DNA from: Streptomyces lydicus | GTDB lineage: Bacteria > Actinomycetota > Actinomycetes > Streptomycetales > Streptomycetaceae | NCBI RefSeq assembly: GCF_004125265.1 | Contig: NZ_RDTE01000003.1 | Location: 744,001 to 808,000 of the forward strand | Reading direction: 5' to 3' | Length of the DNA stretch: 64,000 nt | Shown: piece by piece, positions 15,441-24,516 of the stretch | How positions within the stretch are numbered: the first letter of the stretch is position 1 | How the letters are laid out: each line of letters starts with the position of its first letter | Translations under genes and position numbers: made by a program | The notes under the pieces: model-generated | The model's database searches: none | What the model saw: only the letters and a program-made list of their open reading frames with translations | What the model was told of the DNA's origin: nothing

Positions 15441-17258
15441 TTACGGGGCCATCACCTGATCGTCCGCGGGGGTGAGGTGTGCGTCACGCCGTACCAGCGC
15501 CGCATAGCGCCCGTCGGCGGCGAGCAGTTCGTCATGGGTGCCGCGCTCGGCGATCCGGCCGGCGTCCAGCACGACGATCTGGTCCGCGTCGCGGACCGTG
15601 GAGAGGCGGTGCGCGATGGTGAGGGTGGTGCGGCCCGCGGACAGCTCGTCGATGGCCTGCTGGACGGCGTGTTCGGTGTGGGTGTCCAGGGCGCTGGTCG
15701 CTTCGTCCAGGACGAGGACGGGCGGGTCGCGCAGGATGGTGCGGGCGATGGCGAGGCGCTGTTTCTCGCCGCCGGAGAAGCGGTGGCCGCGCTCGCCGAC
15801 CAGGGTGTCGTAGCCGTCGGGCAGGGCGGCGATGTGGTCATGGATCTGGGCGGCCCTGGCGGCGCGGGCGATCTCCTCGTCGGTGGCGTCGGGCTTGGCG
15901 AAGCGGAGGTTGTCGGCGACCGAGGCATGGAAGAGGTAGGTCTCCTGGGAGACCACGCCGACCGAGCGGGCGAGGGTGTCGAAGTCGAGGTCACGGACGT
16001 CCGCGCCGTCGAGGGTGACCCGGCCGCCGGTCACGTCGTAGAGCCGCGGTACGAGGTAGCTCAGGGTGCTCTTGCCGCTGCCGGTGGGGCCGACGACGGC
16101 GAGGCTGGTGCCGGCCGGGACGGTCAGGTCGATGCCGTCGAGGGTGGGGGCGGCCTCGGGGTCGTAGCAGAACCGGACGTTCTCGAAGCGGATCTCGCCG
16201 CGCGGCGCCGGGATACGGACCGGCTCGGCGGGTTCGGTGATGGCCACCGGCAGGTCGAGGTATTCGAAGATGCGCTGGAAGAGCGCCAGCGAGGTCTGCA
16301 TCTGTACGCCGGTCGACAGCAGCGAGACGGTCGGCCGCAGCAGGCCCTGCTGGAGCGAGACGAAGGCGACCAGGGTGCCGAGGGAGAAGACCGGGCCGCC
16401 GAGTTGGAGGACCATGCCCGCCGCCCAGTAGATCAGCGCGGGCATGGCGGCCATCACGATCCCGATGGTGGCCATCCGCCAGCGGCCGGCCATGTTGGCG
16501 CGGACCTCCAGGTCGACCAGGCGCTCGGACTCGTCGGCGAAGTTCTTCGTGAGGGAGTCGGCGCGGCCCATCGTGCGGCCGAGCAGGATGCCGCTGACCG
16601 AGAGGGATTCGGTGACCATCGCGGACATCGCGGCCATCTGCTTCTGCCGCCGGGTGGTGATCTTCTTGCGTTCGTTGCCGACCCGGCGGCTGATCCAGAC
16701 GAAGAGCGGAAGCAGCAGCAGGGAGACGAGGGTCAGCCGCCAGTCGAGGGCGAGCATCGCGCAGACGGTGGCGATGACGGAGGTCAGGTTGGAGACCAGG
16801 GAGGTGGCGGTGGAGGTGACCGTCGCCTGCATCCCGCCGATGTCGTTGGCGATCCGGGACTGGACCTCACCGGTGCGGGTGCGGGTGAAGAAGGCCAGCG
16901 GCATCTGCTGGAGTTTGGCGTAGACGGCGGTGCGCAGGTCGTGCATGACGCGTTGGCCGACGGTGGTGGAGAACAGGGTCTGCAGGACGCCGAAGACGCT
17001 GGTGGTGACGGCGGTGGCGATCATACCGAGGGCGAGCAGGGTCAGCAGTCCGGTGCGCCGGCCGGGTATCGCCACGTCCAGGATCTCGCGAAGGAGAAAG
17101 GGAGCGGCGACCGAGACCAGCGAGGAGGCGCCGACGAGCAGGCCGACGAGGGCCAGCCGGGCGCGGTAGGGACGGAAGAGCGCGAGGATCCGCCGTAGCT
17201 GGACCGGCTTTTCCGGATCCTTGGGCGGTGCGGTCCACTGGGGTTCGTCGCTGCGCAT
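15441..17258 (-). CDS. ABC exporter, fused membrane and ATPase domains
   Basis: A 605-residue half-transporter with six membrane helices (residues about 30-330) and a C-terminal nucleotide-binding domain. The ATPase motifs are complete: Walker A GPTGSGKST, Q-loop VVSQETYLF, signature FSGGEKQRLAIAR, Walker B VLVLDEATSALD and H-loop TIAHRLSTV. It can therefore work as a homodimer, as many lipid or drug exporters do. The start ATG has AAGGAG upstream. It is divergent from a MarR-type regulator across 184 bases that contain a palindrome, so MarR-controlled export of a toxic compound is likely. Confidence 0.93.
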   Translation of the reverse strand: MRSDEPQWTAPPKDPEKPVQLRRILALFRPYRARLALVGLLVGASSLVSVAAPFLLREILDVAIPGRRTGLLTLLALGMIATAVTTSVFGVLQTLFSTTVGQRVMHDLRTAVYAKLQQMPLAFFTRTRTGEVQSRIANDIGGMQATVTSTATSLVSNLTSVIATVCAMLALDWRLTLVSLLLLPLFVWISRRVGNERKKITTRRQKQMAAMSAMVTESLSVSGILLGRTMGRADSLTKNFADESERLVDLEVRANMAGRWRMATIGIVMAAMPALIYWAAGMVLQLGGPVFSLGTLVAFVSLQQGLLRPTVSLLSTGVQMQTSLALFQRIFEYLDLPVAITEPAEPVRIPAPRGEIRFENVRFCYDPEAAPTLDGIDLTVPAGTSLAVVGPTGSGKSTLSYLVPRLYDVTGGRVTLDGADVRDLDFDTLARSVGVVSQETYLFHASVADNLRFAKPDATDEEIARAARAAQIHDHIAALPDGYDTLVGERGHRFSGGEKQRLAIARTILRDPPVLVLDEATSALDTHTEHAVQQAIDELSAGRTTLTIAHRLSTVRDADQIVVLDAGRIAERGTHDELLAADGRYAALVRRDAHLTPADDQVMAP

Positions 17259-17387
17259 GGGCTCCTTCGAGGGGTGCGGATTTCGTGGGGCGGAACTACG
17301 GAGGGGCGGAACTACAGGCGGCCGGGAACTACGGCCGGACGGGAACCGCGGACGGCAGATACGGGCCGAGCATCGTGGAGCTTAGCT

Positions 17388-17410
17388 CATTGTTACCTAT
17401 ACTCACAATG
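17388..17410. promoter_or_regulatory. Palindromic operator between the ABC exporter and marR
   Basis: Inverted repeat with six-base arms CATTGT and ACAATG and 11 bases between, typical in size for a MarR dimer site. A TATACT at 17398-17403 inside it could be a -10 box. A second -10-like TATCCT at 17431 is only seven bases before the marR ATG, so a leaderless transcript is possible. Confidence 0.6.
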
Positions 17411-17442
17411 AAGGAAGTCCTGTCATCCGCTATCCTCGCGCC

Positions 17443-17937
17443 ATGCCCTCCCCCGAGCCGACGGTCAGCACCACCAATCTCGCCGAGCAACTGGTACGGC
17501 TGACCCGCCGGATGCACCGCGCCCAGAAGCACCACCTGGAGCACCTGGACATCGCCTTCACCCCCGCCCAGTCCCGGCTGCTGCGGATCGTCGACCACTA
17601 CCGCGACACCCCGCCGCGGATGGCCGACCTCGCCGAGCGGCTGGAGGTGGTACCCAGGGCGGTGACCACCCTGGTGGACGCGCTGGAGGGGCACGGCGCG
17701 GTGCGCCGGGTACCCGATCCGGCCAACCGCCGGGTGGTACGGATCGAGCTGACCGACACCGGCCGTTCCACCTTGCGCGCGTTGCGCAGCGCGCGGCGGG
17801 CCGCTGCAGAGGAGATCCTGGCCCCGCTGACCGCCGATCAGCGCGATGTGCTCGGCGGCCTGCTGTCCACCCTGGTCGACGATCCGCACCGACCGCACCG
17901 ACCGGACCGACCGGACCGACCGGACCGACCGGACTGA
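17443..17937 (+). CDS. MarR-family transcriptional regulator
   Basis: A 164-residue winged-helix repressor. The recognition region is MADLAERLEVVPRAVTTLVDALEGHGAVRRV, followed by the wing DPANRRVVRIELTDTG. It is divergent from the ABC exporter and probably represses it and itself through the palindrome at 17388-17410; ligand release would induce export. No ribosome-binding site is close to the ATG. The last 15 residues are RPD repeats encoded by a 9-bp tandem repeat and are not part of the fold. Confidence 0.92.
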   Translation: MPSPEPTVSTTNLAEQLVRLTRRMHRAQKHHLEHLDIAFTPAQSRLLRIVDHYRDTPPRMADLAERLEVVPRAVTTLVDALEGHGAVRRVPDPANRRVVRIELTDTGRSTLRALRSARRAAAEEILAPLTADQRDVLGGLLSTLVDDPHRPHRPDRPDRPDRPD

Positions 17938-17938
17938 G
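17885..17938 (+). repeat. 9-bp tandem repeat at the end of marR
   Basis: Six copies of a unit of the type CGGACCGAC, the first two with CGCACCGAC, give an Arg-Pro-Asp tail. Related sequence continues just past the stop codon. Confidence 0.85.
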
Positions 17939-17985
17939 CTGACCGACCGGACTGAGCTGACGCGGAGTCAGCCGGAGGAGTGCCG

Positions 17986-18420
17986 TCATGCCCCTGCACA
18001 CCGGGCTGACGGTCGTCGACTCGGCGGTCTGGGCCGCCGAGTAGCTGCTGCCGCGGCTGGAGATCCTGCGCACGGCCGGCTCCGCGGTGCTCCATCCCAC
18101 GTGCTCCCTGCAGCACTTGGGGGCCGAGGCGCAGCTGCGCCGGGTCGCCGGGGCGTGTGCGCGGGAGGTGGTGGTGCCGGACGACGCGGGCTGCTGCGCC
18201 TTCGCCGGTGACCGGGGGATGCTGCACAAGGAGCTCACGGCGTCGGCCACCGCGAAGGAGGCGGCCGAGGTGACCGCGCGGCACTTCGATCTGTAGCTGT
18301 CGACGAACCGGATGTGCGAGATCGGCATGGACCGGGCGACGGAGGGCCGGGGCTACGGCTCGGCCCTCGGCGCTGGAGCGGGCCACGCGCCCGGCCGGTC
18401 AGCTGCTGCGGGGGTGCGCC
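17986..18420 (+). pseudogene. Remnant of an Fe-S domain of a D-lactate dehydrogenase-like FAD oxidase
   Basis: Reading from the ATG at 17986, the frame matches the extreme C-terminal CCG domain of FAD/Fe-S D-lactate dehydrogenase-like proteins: VLHPTCSLQHLG, EVVVPDDAGCCAFAGDRGMLH, LSTNRMCEIGMDRA. It is broken by amber codons at 18042-18044 and 18294-18296. The large FAD part is absent. The gene is not functional as read. It is unrelated in position to lutABC. Confidence 0.7.
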
Positions 18421-19791
18421 TCAGCGGGTGACGTGCAGTGCCACCGCCCCCTTGGCCGGGACCGAGAGTTGCGCCTTCCCGTCGCCCCCGACGGTGACCG
18501 TGTGGCCGTCGCACTTGGACGGTGCGGCGGCGACGACATTGCAGTACGTACCGGCGGGCAGTGAGGTGGCAAAGGTCTGGTGCAGCTCGGCGTCACCGTT
18601 GTTGAGGGCCACGAATCCCTTGCCGCCGCGGCCGAAGGCGAGGGCGCTGCCCCCGTTGTCCCACCAGTTGGTCAGCTCCGCCGAGCCCACCGCGTTGCGG
18701 AAGCCCACCATCCCGGTGATCGCCTGCTCGGCGTGCTCGTTGGTCCAGCCGTCGCTGCCGGTGGGCGGTCCGGCGTCCTTGTCGGTCCACTCGTAGCCGG
18801 AGTAGACGTTCGGTGACCCGTAGGGCGAGGCCAGCATGAAGACGTTGGCGAGGGTGTAGGCGGCGCCGTCCTTGTAGGTCAGCGTGGAGCCGTTGCGCTC
18901 GGTGTCCCAGTTGTCGACGAAGGTGCGGGCCTTGTCGCCGGCGAGCTTGCCGTCGGCGACGGACTTCAGCTGGGCGATATTCCCGCTCTGGAAGGCGCTC
19001 TTGAGGTGGGTGCCGTAGCGGAACTCGTCGACATCGCCGACGCCGGTGTACTCCTCGGGCTGCACGGCCTCGCCCTCGCCGTGGATGACCTCCTGCACCC
19101 AGTAACCCGGGTCGCGCATCTTGCCCTTGACGGCGGCGAGGTCGGTGGCGGAGATGTGCTTGGCGGCGTCCACCCGGAAGCCGTCCACGCCCAACGACCG
19201 CAGGTCGTCGAGGTACGTGGCGATCGTGGTGCGGACGTGGTCGCTGCCGGTGTCGAGGTCGGCGAGCCCGACGAGTTCGCAGTTCTGGACCTCGTCGCGG
19301 TTGGTGTAGTCGGAGATGCTCTTCCGGCAGCCGTGGAAGTCCTTGTCCTCGTAGAAGCCGGGGTAGCGGTACTTGCTGTACCGGGTGCCGCCGGTGCCCG
19401 TGCCGGAGCCGGCCGCCATGTGGTTGATGACGGCGTCGGCGATCACCTTGACGCCCGCGCCGTGGCAGGCGCTGACCATCGAGGCGAACGCCTTCCGGTC
19501 GCCCAGCCGTCCGGCGATCCGGTAGCTGACGGGCTGGTACGAGGTCCACCACTGGTCGCCCCGGATGTGCTCGGAGGCGGGCGAGACCTCGACATAGCCG
19601 TAGCCGGCCGGGCCCAGCTGGGTGCGGCAGGCCTTGGCGACCTCTGTGTACTTCCACTCGAAGAGGGTGGCGGTGACGGTCTTTTCGCCGGGCGGGGCGG
19701 CCTGGGAGGACCACGGCGCGAAGGTGGCGAGGCCGGCCGCGGCGAGCACTCCGGCCAGCGCCCCGCCCAGCACACGGGAACGTTGCTGCAT
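18421..19791 (-). CDS. Secreted alpha-amylase (GH13)
   Basis: A 456-residue starch-degrading enzyme with a Sec signal peptide ([20 protein letters not shown]...SQAAPP). GH13 regions are visible: DAVINH (region I), [12 protein letters not shown] with the nucleophile Asp (region II), and QEVIHGEGE with the acid/base Glu (region III). Region IV, normally NHD, reads [10 protein letters not shown], so the usual transition-state His is Trp; the context is otherwise preserved. A C-terminal beta domain ends at LHVTR with no starch-binding module. The ribosome-binding site AAGGAG precedes the ATG. A MalR-like inverted repeat lies upstream. Confidence 0.92.
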   Translation of the reverse strand: MQQRSRVLGGALAGVLAAAGLATFAPWSSQAAPPGEKTVTATLFEWKYTEVAKACRTQLGPAGYGYVEVSPASEHIRGDQWWTSYQPVSYRIAGRLGDRKAFASMVSACHGAGVKVIADAVINHMAAGSGTGTGGTRYSKYRYPGFYEDKDFHGCRKSISDYTNRDEVQNCELVGLADLDTGSDHVRTTIATYLDDLRSLGVDGFRVDAAKHISATDLAAVKGKMRDPGYWVQEVIHGEGEAVQPEEYTGVGDVDEFRYGTHLKSAFQSGNIAQLKSVADGKLAGDKARTFVDNWDTERNGSTLTYKDGAAYTLANVFMLASPYGSPNVYSGYEWTDKDAGPPTGSDGWTNEHAEQAITGMVGFRNAVGSAELTNWWDNGGSALAFGRGGKGFVALNNGDAELHQTFATSLPAGTYCNVVAAAPSKCDGHTVTVGGDGKAQLSVPAKGAVALHVTR

Positions 19792-19916
19792 CTTGCGGCT
19801 CCTTGGTCATGGGGCACGGCAGGACGCACCGCGCCCACGAGTGCAGCCACGCGCCGGGCCGCCATGGGGGGATTTCCGCATCGGAGCCTGCCGTTTGCCT
19901 TGTGGACACGTCAAGG

Positions 19917-19948
19917 TTTTCCGCAAGACTTTTCAGCGACTTGCGAAA
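19917..19948. promoter_or_regulatory. LacI/MalR-like operator upstream of the amylase
   Basis: Inverted repeat TTTTCCGCAAG, then 12 bases, then CTTGCGAAA, located 126-157 bases before the amylase start, within the 333-base divergent gap to the GH109 gene. CTTGC-containing repeats upstream of Streptomyces amylase genes are known targets of the MalR maltose regulator. A CCTTGACG (minus strand) beside it could be the -35 region. Confidence 0.5.
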
Positions 19949-20124
19949 GGTGCGGGTGACGACACCTCCGGTGTTGCCGTGAGCCGTCCGGTATTGCGGC
20001 GAAGAGTCCAAGAGCGCCGTATCAAGAGTCCAATCGGCCCTCTTGTGCCTCAGGCCGTAGGCCGACAGGGTCCTGACCGAGGTTCACGTATGCCCCGGCA
20101 CACCACCGCTCCCCTGGAGGACCG

Positions 20125-21579
20125 ATGAACGAGGCACCATCGCAGAACCACGACCACGGCCACGACCGCGACGAGGCGGGTCCGAGCCGCCGTTCGGTGC
20201 TGTGGACCGCCGGTGCGGCGGGCGCCGGACTCGGGCTCGGCGGCCTGTCGTCCGGGCCGGCCGCGGCGGCCGCACCCTCGACGACCGCGGCGGCCTCATC
20301 CGTTACGGCCGCCGCCGCGTCGCCCGACGCCAAGGGCAGAACCATGATCGGGGTGCCGTTCGAGCGGCGCAGCACCGTCCGCGTCGGCATCATCGGACTC
20401 GGCAACCGCGGCGGCACGATGATCGACCTCTTTCTCGCGATGCCGGGCGTCCGCGTCGTCGCCCTGTGCGACCCGGTGAAGGACAAGACCGCCAAGGCCG
20501 CCAAGAAGGTCACCGCAGCGGGACAGCCGGCGCCCGCCGTCTACACCAACGGCGACCAGGACTTCGAAAACCTCTGCAAACGCGGCGACATCGACTTCGT
20601 GTACGCGGCCACGCCGTGGGACCTGCACTTCGAGATGGCGAAGACCGCGATGCTGAACGGCAAGCATGTGGGCGTGGAATGCCCCCTCGCACTGCGCCTG
20701 GACCAGCTGTGGGAACTGGTCCATCTCTCCGAGCGCACCCGCAGACACTGTATGCAGCTGGAGAACTGCTGCTACGGCAGGAACGAGATGCGGGTGCTGC
20801 GGATGGCGCACGCGGGCCTGTTCGGCGATCTGCTGCACGGCGCCGGCGCCTATATCCACGATCTGCGCGGCCTGATGTTCGACCCCACCTACTACGAGGG
20901 ACCCTGGCGGCGGCTGTGGCACACCCGGCTGCGCGGCGACCTCTACCCCAACCACGGGTTCGGCCCGGTCGCCAACTACATGGACCTCAACCGCGGGGAC
21001 CGCGCCGTGCGCATCTCCAGCGTCGGCACGCCGGCCCTCGGCCTCGCCAAGTACCGCAAGGAGCACATGCCGGCGAACGACCCCAGCTGGAAGGAGTCGT
21101 ACATCGGGAGCGACCGGACGATCAGCCTCGTACAGACCGCCAAGGGGCGGGTGATCCGGCTGGAGCACGATGTCTCCACCCCACACCCCTACAGCCGGAT
21201 CAACAGCCTCGGCGGCACCAAGGGCCTCTTCGAGGACTACCCCGAGCGGATCTACCTGGAGCCGGACCAGAGCAACGACGAGTGGGGCGACTTCACCAAG
21301 TACGCGGAGTGGGACCACTGGCTCTGGAAGGAGCACGCCAACCCGCCCGGCGGGCACGGCGGAATGGACTACATGCTGGTCTTCCGGCTGATGCAGTGCA
21401 TGCGGCTCGGGCTGGTACCGGACTTCGACGTCTATGACGCGGCGACCTGGACCGCGCCGGTACCCCTGAGCGACCTCTCGATCAAGGCGAACGGCGCTCC
21501 GCAGGAGATTCCCGACTTCACCCGTGGGCTGTGGAAGAAGGAGCGGCCGGGGATGGATTCGCCCAAGCCGGAGGGGTGA
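20125..21579 (+). CDS. Gfo/Idh/MocA oxidoreductase, GH109-like glycosidase, Tat-exported
   Basis: A 484-residue protein with a twin-arginine signal ([20 protein letters not shown]) ending near an Ala-rich cleavage region. The NAD-binding fingerprint [11 protein letters not shown] is near residue 90, followed by the catalytic-domain landmarks [18 protein letters not shown], and the Tyr/His-rich [20 protein letters not shown]. These match GH109 alpha-N-acetylgalactosaminidases, which keep bound NAD and use a redox mechanism. The Tat signal fits export of a cofactor-loaded enzyme. The start ATG follows CTGGAGG. Substrate specificity is not certain. Confidence 0.87.
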   Translation: MNEAPSQNHDHGHDRDEAGPSRRSVLWTAGAAGAGLGLGGLSSGPAAAAAPSTTAAASSVTAAAASPDAKGRTMIGVPFERRSTVRVGIIGLGNRGGTMIDLFLAMPGVRVVALCDPVKDKTAKAAKKVTAAGQPAPAVYTNGDQDFENLCKRGDIDFVYAATPWDLHFEMAKTAMLNGKHVGVECPLALRLDQLWELVHLSERTRRHCMQLENCCYGRNEMRVLRMAHAGLFGDLLHGAGAYIHDLRGLMFDPTYYEGPWRRLWHTRLRGDLYPNHGFGPVANYMDLNRGDRAVRISSVGTPALGLAKYRKEHMPANDPSWKESYIGSDRTISLVQTAKGRVIRLEHDVSTPHPYSRINSLGGTKGLFEDYPERIYLEPDQSNDEWGDFTKYAEWDHWLWKEHANPPGGHGGMDYMLVFRLMQCMRLGLVPDFDVYDAATWTAPVPLSDLSIKANGAPQEIPDFTRGLWKKERPGMDSPKPEG

Positions 21580-21598
21580 GCGCCCGCAACGGTGCGGG

Positions 21599-21624
21599 GC
21601 CCGGCGGGCGGTGGTGCGCCGGGC
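21599..21624. terminator. Hairpin between convergent genes
   Basis: Eight-base inverted repeat GCCCGGCG / CGCCGGGC with a 10-base loop, between the GH109 gene and the converging transpeptidase gene. No T-tract. Confidence 0.4.
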
Positions 21625-21702
21625 TCCGGTCTGTCGGGGCAGGTGTGGCGGGTGCCGGGGTGACGTCCGGGAAGCCTGGAGCTTGGTTCAAAGGGGAAGC
21701 AC

Positions 21703-22485
21703 TCAGCCCGCCAGGTGCGCCGCATCCCCCATGACCACCACGGGGTGCCGCGCGGGATCGAGGGCGCGCAGCAGTGCCTGCATCCCGGCCTTCGGGACGC
21801 TGACGCACGCGGAGGTTCCGCTGCCGTGGTCCAGGTGCAGCCAGACCCCGCCGCCCTTGGACTGGCCCTGCGGGCGGGTCGGATCCAGCGGGGAGGTCCC
21901 CTTGACGCGGTTGTAGTCGATCGCGACGACATAGTCGAAGTCGTGCCGGGTGTTCGTGGACCAGTACGACGGCGGGGTGAACGCCGAGGAGTGCGTATAG
22001 GGCAGCTTGGCGCCGGGATCCTGGAGCACCCCGCCCGCATCGGTCAGCGGGAACACCCCGACGGGACTGCGCTTGTCCCCTTCGTGGTGATCCACCGTCC
22101 AGCCGCGCCGGCCGTTGTGGGCGGCCCAACTGCCCTTGCGGTCCCAGCCCTTGGCGCCCTTGTCGTAGAGGACGACCGTGGCCTCTGCGGAGTTCACGCC
22201 CTTGCCGTAGACCGCCACCACCTGCCGGGAGCCGGCCGGGATCCGCGAGCGCAGGGCCGTGCCGACCTGGGGAATGTTCTTGAGGTGGGTGGTGGCCGAC
22301 GCGCCGCGGGCCGGGCCGCCGGGGCGCTCCCCCTTACCCGCACCGTCGCCCTTGCCTTCGCCGTCCTTGCCGCCGCTCGCACCTCCGCCACTCGCACCGC
22401 CACCGCAGCCCGCCAGAAGAACCAGCCCCGCCGCGACCACCGTCGCCATCCGCATCGCACCGCCCGCTGTTCGCATGACGCCCAT
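21703..22485 (-). CDS. L,D-transpeptidase-family lipoprotein
   Basis: About 260 residues. A lipoprotein signal with lipobox LLAGC is followed by a Gly/Lys-rich linker, which should anchor it outside the membrane. The C-terminal catalytic region resembles the ErfK/YkuD type: DHHEGDKRSPVGVFPL, then HLDHGSGTSACVSVP with the nucleophile Cys and its His. Enzymes of this fold cross-link peptidoglycan or attach proteins to it. The start is placed at the ATG at 22485; other in-frame starts lie 11 codons upstream and a few codons downstream. It converges with the GH109 gene. Confidence 0.82.
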   Translation of the reverse strand: MGVMRTAGGAMRMATVVAAGLVLLAGCGGGASGGGASGGKDGEGKGDGAGKGERPGGPARGASATTHLKNIPQVGTALRSRIPAGSRQVVAVYGKGVNSAEATVVLYDKGAKGWDRKGSWAAHNGRRGWTVDHHEGDKRSPVGVFPLTDAGGVLQDPGAKLPYTHSSAFTPPSYWSTNTRHDFDYVVAIDYNRVKGTSPLDPTRPQGQSKGGGVWLHLDHGSGTSACVSVPKAGMQALLRALDPARHPVVVMGDAAHLAG

Positions 22486-22713
22486 GGTCGCACCGCCGGC
22501 CCGACGGCCGGCCGGCACCCGACCGCCGCCCGCAGACCGTCATCACAGGATTGTCCGGATCCCGTGGCCACAGCGGAAAAACCGTTTGAAATCCACCCAC
22601 GTCGCGGGCCAGTCTTCCAGGACCTCCGCCGGAGACGAGACGGGCGAGAGTGGCATTTCGCCTGCCGCAACGGCCTGTTGCCGCCCACCCACCACGACTT
22701 CGCCTGGGGCATC

Positions 22714-24516
22714 ATGCACATTCGCGACCTTCCGCACCCCGACCCGGGCGTCCCGGACGTCCGTACGGGCGGCGCCTTCCTCCGCTGGCTGTGCGCACAA
22801 CAGCTCGGCGGCCAGCTCAAGGCCCTCGCCTGGGGGTTGCTGAACTTCGGCGCCATCGCCGCCTCCCCGGTGCCGGTGGGTCTTGCCGTGCAGGCCGTGG
22901 TGGACCGCGACGCCGGGCGGCTCGTCCTGGCCGGCTCCCTGATCGTGGTCCTGGGTGTCCTGATCGCGATCGGTGGCACGATGCTGCACCGCGCGGCCGT
23001 CACCAACTGGATCACCGCCGTCGCCCGGATGCAGCAACTGCTCGCCCGCAAGACCACGGAACTGGGCTCGGCCATGACGCGGCGGGTGGCGGCGGGCGAG
23101 ATCGTCGCCGTCAGCACCGGCGACCTGGAGAAGATCGGCTGGTTCGTCGAGGCACTCTCCCGGTTCGGTGCCGCCGCGGTCACCGCCGTCGGCGTCTCCG
23201 GCGCGCTGGCCCTCTACCGACCGGAGCTCGGTGTCCTGGTGGCCGTCGGCGTGCCCGTCATGGCGCTGGCCGTGCTGCCGTTGCTGCCGCACGCCACCCG
23301 GCGCGCCGACGCACAGCGTGAGAAGGCCGGCCAGGCCACCGAGCTGGCCTCCGACACCGTCGCCGGACTGCGTGTCCTGCGCGGCATCGGCGGCGAGGAA
23401 CTGTTCCTCGGCCGCTACCGCAGCGCCTCCCAGGAAGTGCGCCAGGCCGCCGTCCGCAGCGCCCGGATGTGGTCGCTGATCTCGGCCGTCCAGGTGCTGC
23501 TGCCGGGCCTGCTGCTCATCGCGGTGGTCTGGTACGGCACCCGGCTCGCCCTCGACGGCACCCTCGCCGTCGGCGATCTCGTCACCGTCTACAGCGCGGT
23601 CACCTTCCTTCTCCTCCCCCTCAGACACTTCGAAGAGATCGCCCAGGCCTACTCCTTCGCCAAGCCGTCCACGAAGCGCACCGCCCGCGTACTGGCACAG
23701 AGCCGCCCGGCCGGCGGGCGCGATCCGGGCCGGGAGGCGACCCCCACCGGCGATCTGCACGACCCGGTCAGCGGCCTGACCGCCCCGGCCGGCCGGCTGA
23801 CCGCGGTGGTCTGCGGCGACCCCGACAGCGCGGGACGGCTCGCCGAACGCCTCGGCGGACACCCGCCGCAGCCGGACGAAGGCGGCAGTGACGGCGCCGT
23901 GCCGGTCTCGGTCATGCTCGGCGGCACCCCGCTGGACGACCTGGCACGTGATACGGCCCGTGGTGCCGTACTCGTCCAGGACAAGGACCCGATGCTGCTC
24001 TCGGGCACGCTCGGCGAACTGCTCGACGTACCGGCGTCCGGCCGGGTGGGCGCGCGGGAGGCACTGACCGCGGCGCAGTGCGGCGATGTGCTGACCGCGC
24101 TGGCGCAGGCCTCCGCCGACGACTCGGGAGACCCGATGCACACCCACATCACCGAGCGCGGCCGTTCGCTGTCCGGCGGGCAGCGCCAGCGGCTCGCCCT
24201 CGCCAGATCGCTGGTCGCCGACCCGGAGGTGCTGGTGCTCGACGAGCCGACCAGCGCCGTCGATGCGCACACCGAGGCCCGGATCGCCGAGGGCCTGCGG
24301 GAGATCAGGAAGGGCCGTACGACCGTCGTGCTCACCTCCAGCACGCTCCTGCTGGACCGGGCCGAACAGGTGGTGTTCCTCCAGGAGGGGAAGGCCGTCG
24401 CCGTGGCGACCCACCGCGAACTGCTGTACAGCCACCCCGCCTACCACGCGATCGTCACCCGCGAGCCGGACCCCGAGCCGGCACTACCGACCGACCGGAT
24501 CGAGGAGACCGCATGA
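22714..24516 (+). CDS. ABC exporter subunit A with degenerate Walker A
   Basis: A 600-residue half-transporter with six membrane helices, then an ATPase domain. The signature is canonical (LSGGQRQRLALARS) and Walker B is intact (VLVLDEPTSAVD). Where Walker A should be, the sequence reads AVVCGDPDSAGRLAERL, with no GK(S/T), and the H-loop His is Ser (VLTSSTLLLD). It cannot hold ATP normally in its own site but supplies the signature to its partner. The ATG at 22714 overlaps no obvious ribosome-binding site beyond GGGG; the frame is open far upstream without homology. Its stop overlaps the next start (ATGA). Confidence 0.92.
   Translation: MHIRDLPHPDPGVPDVRTGGAFLRWLCAQQLGGQLKALAWGLLNFGAIAASPVPVGLAVQAVVDRDAGRLVLAGSLIVVLGVLIAIGGTMLHRAAVTNWITAVARMQQLLARKTTELGSAMTRRVAAGEIVAVSTGDLEKIGWFVEALSRFGAAAVTAVGVSGALALYRPELGVLVAVGVPVMALAVLPLLPHATRRADAQREKAGQATELASDTVAGLRVLRGIGGEELFLGRYRSASQEVRQAAVRSARMWSLISAVQVLLPGLLLIAVVWYGTRLALDGTLAVGDLVTVYSAVTFLLLPLRHFEEIAQAYSFAKPSTKRTARVLAQSRPAGGRDPGREATPTGDLHDPVSGLTAPAGRLTAVVCGDPDSAGRLAERLGGHPPQPDEGGSDGAVPVSVMLGGTPLDDLARDTARGAVLVQDKDPMLLSGTLGELLDVPASGRVGAREALTAAQCGDVLTALAQASADDSGDPMHTHITERGRSLSGGQRQRLALARSLVADPEVLVLDEPTSAVDAHTEARIAEGLREIRKGRTTVVLTSSTLLLDRAEQVVFLQEGKAVAVATHRELLYSHPAYHAIVTREPDPEPALPTDRIEETA

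Noticed and set aside
17986..18300. TAG codons in the Fe-S remnant as sites of amber recoding
   Set aside because: No pyrrolysine or suppressor machinery is seen, the large FAD part of the gene is missing, and ordinary pseudogene decay explains it.
20125..21579. GH109-like protein as an ordinary cytoplasmic dehydrogenase
   Set aside because: It has a clear twin-arginine signal and the GH109-type catalytic region, so an exported glycosidase is the better reading.
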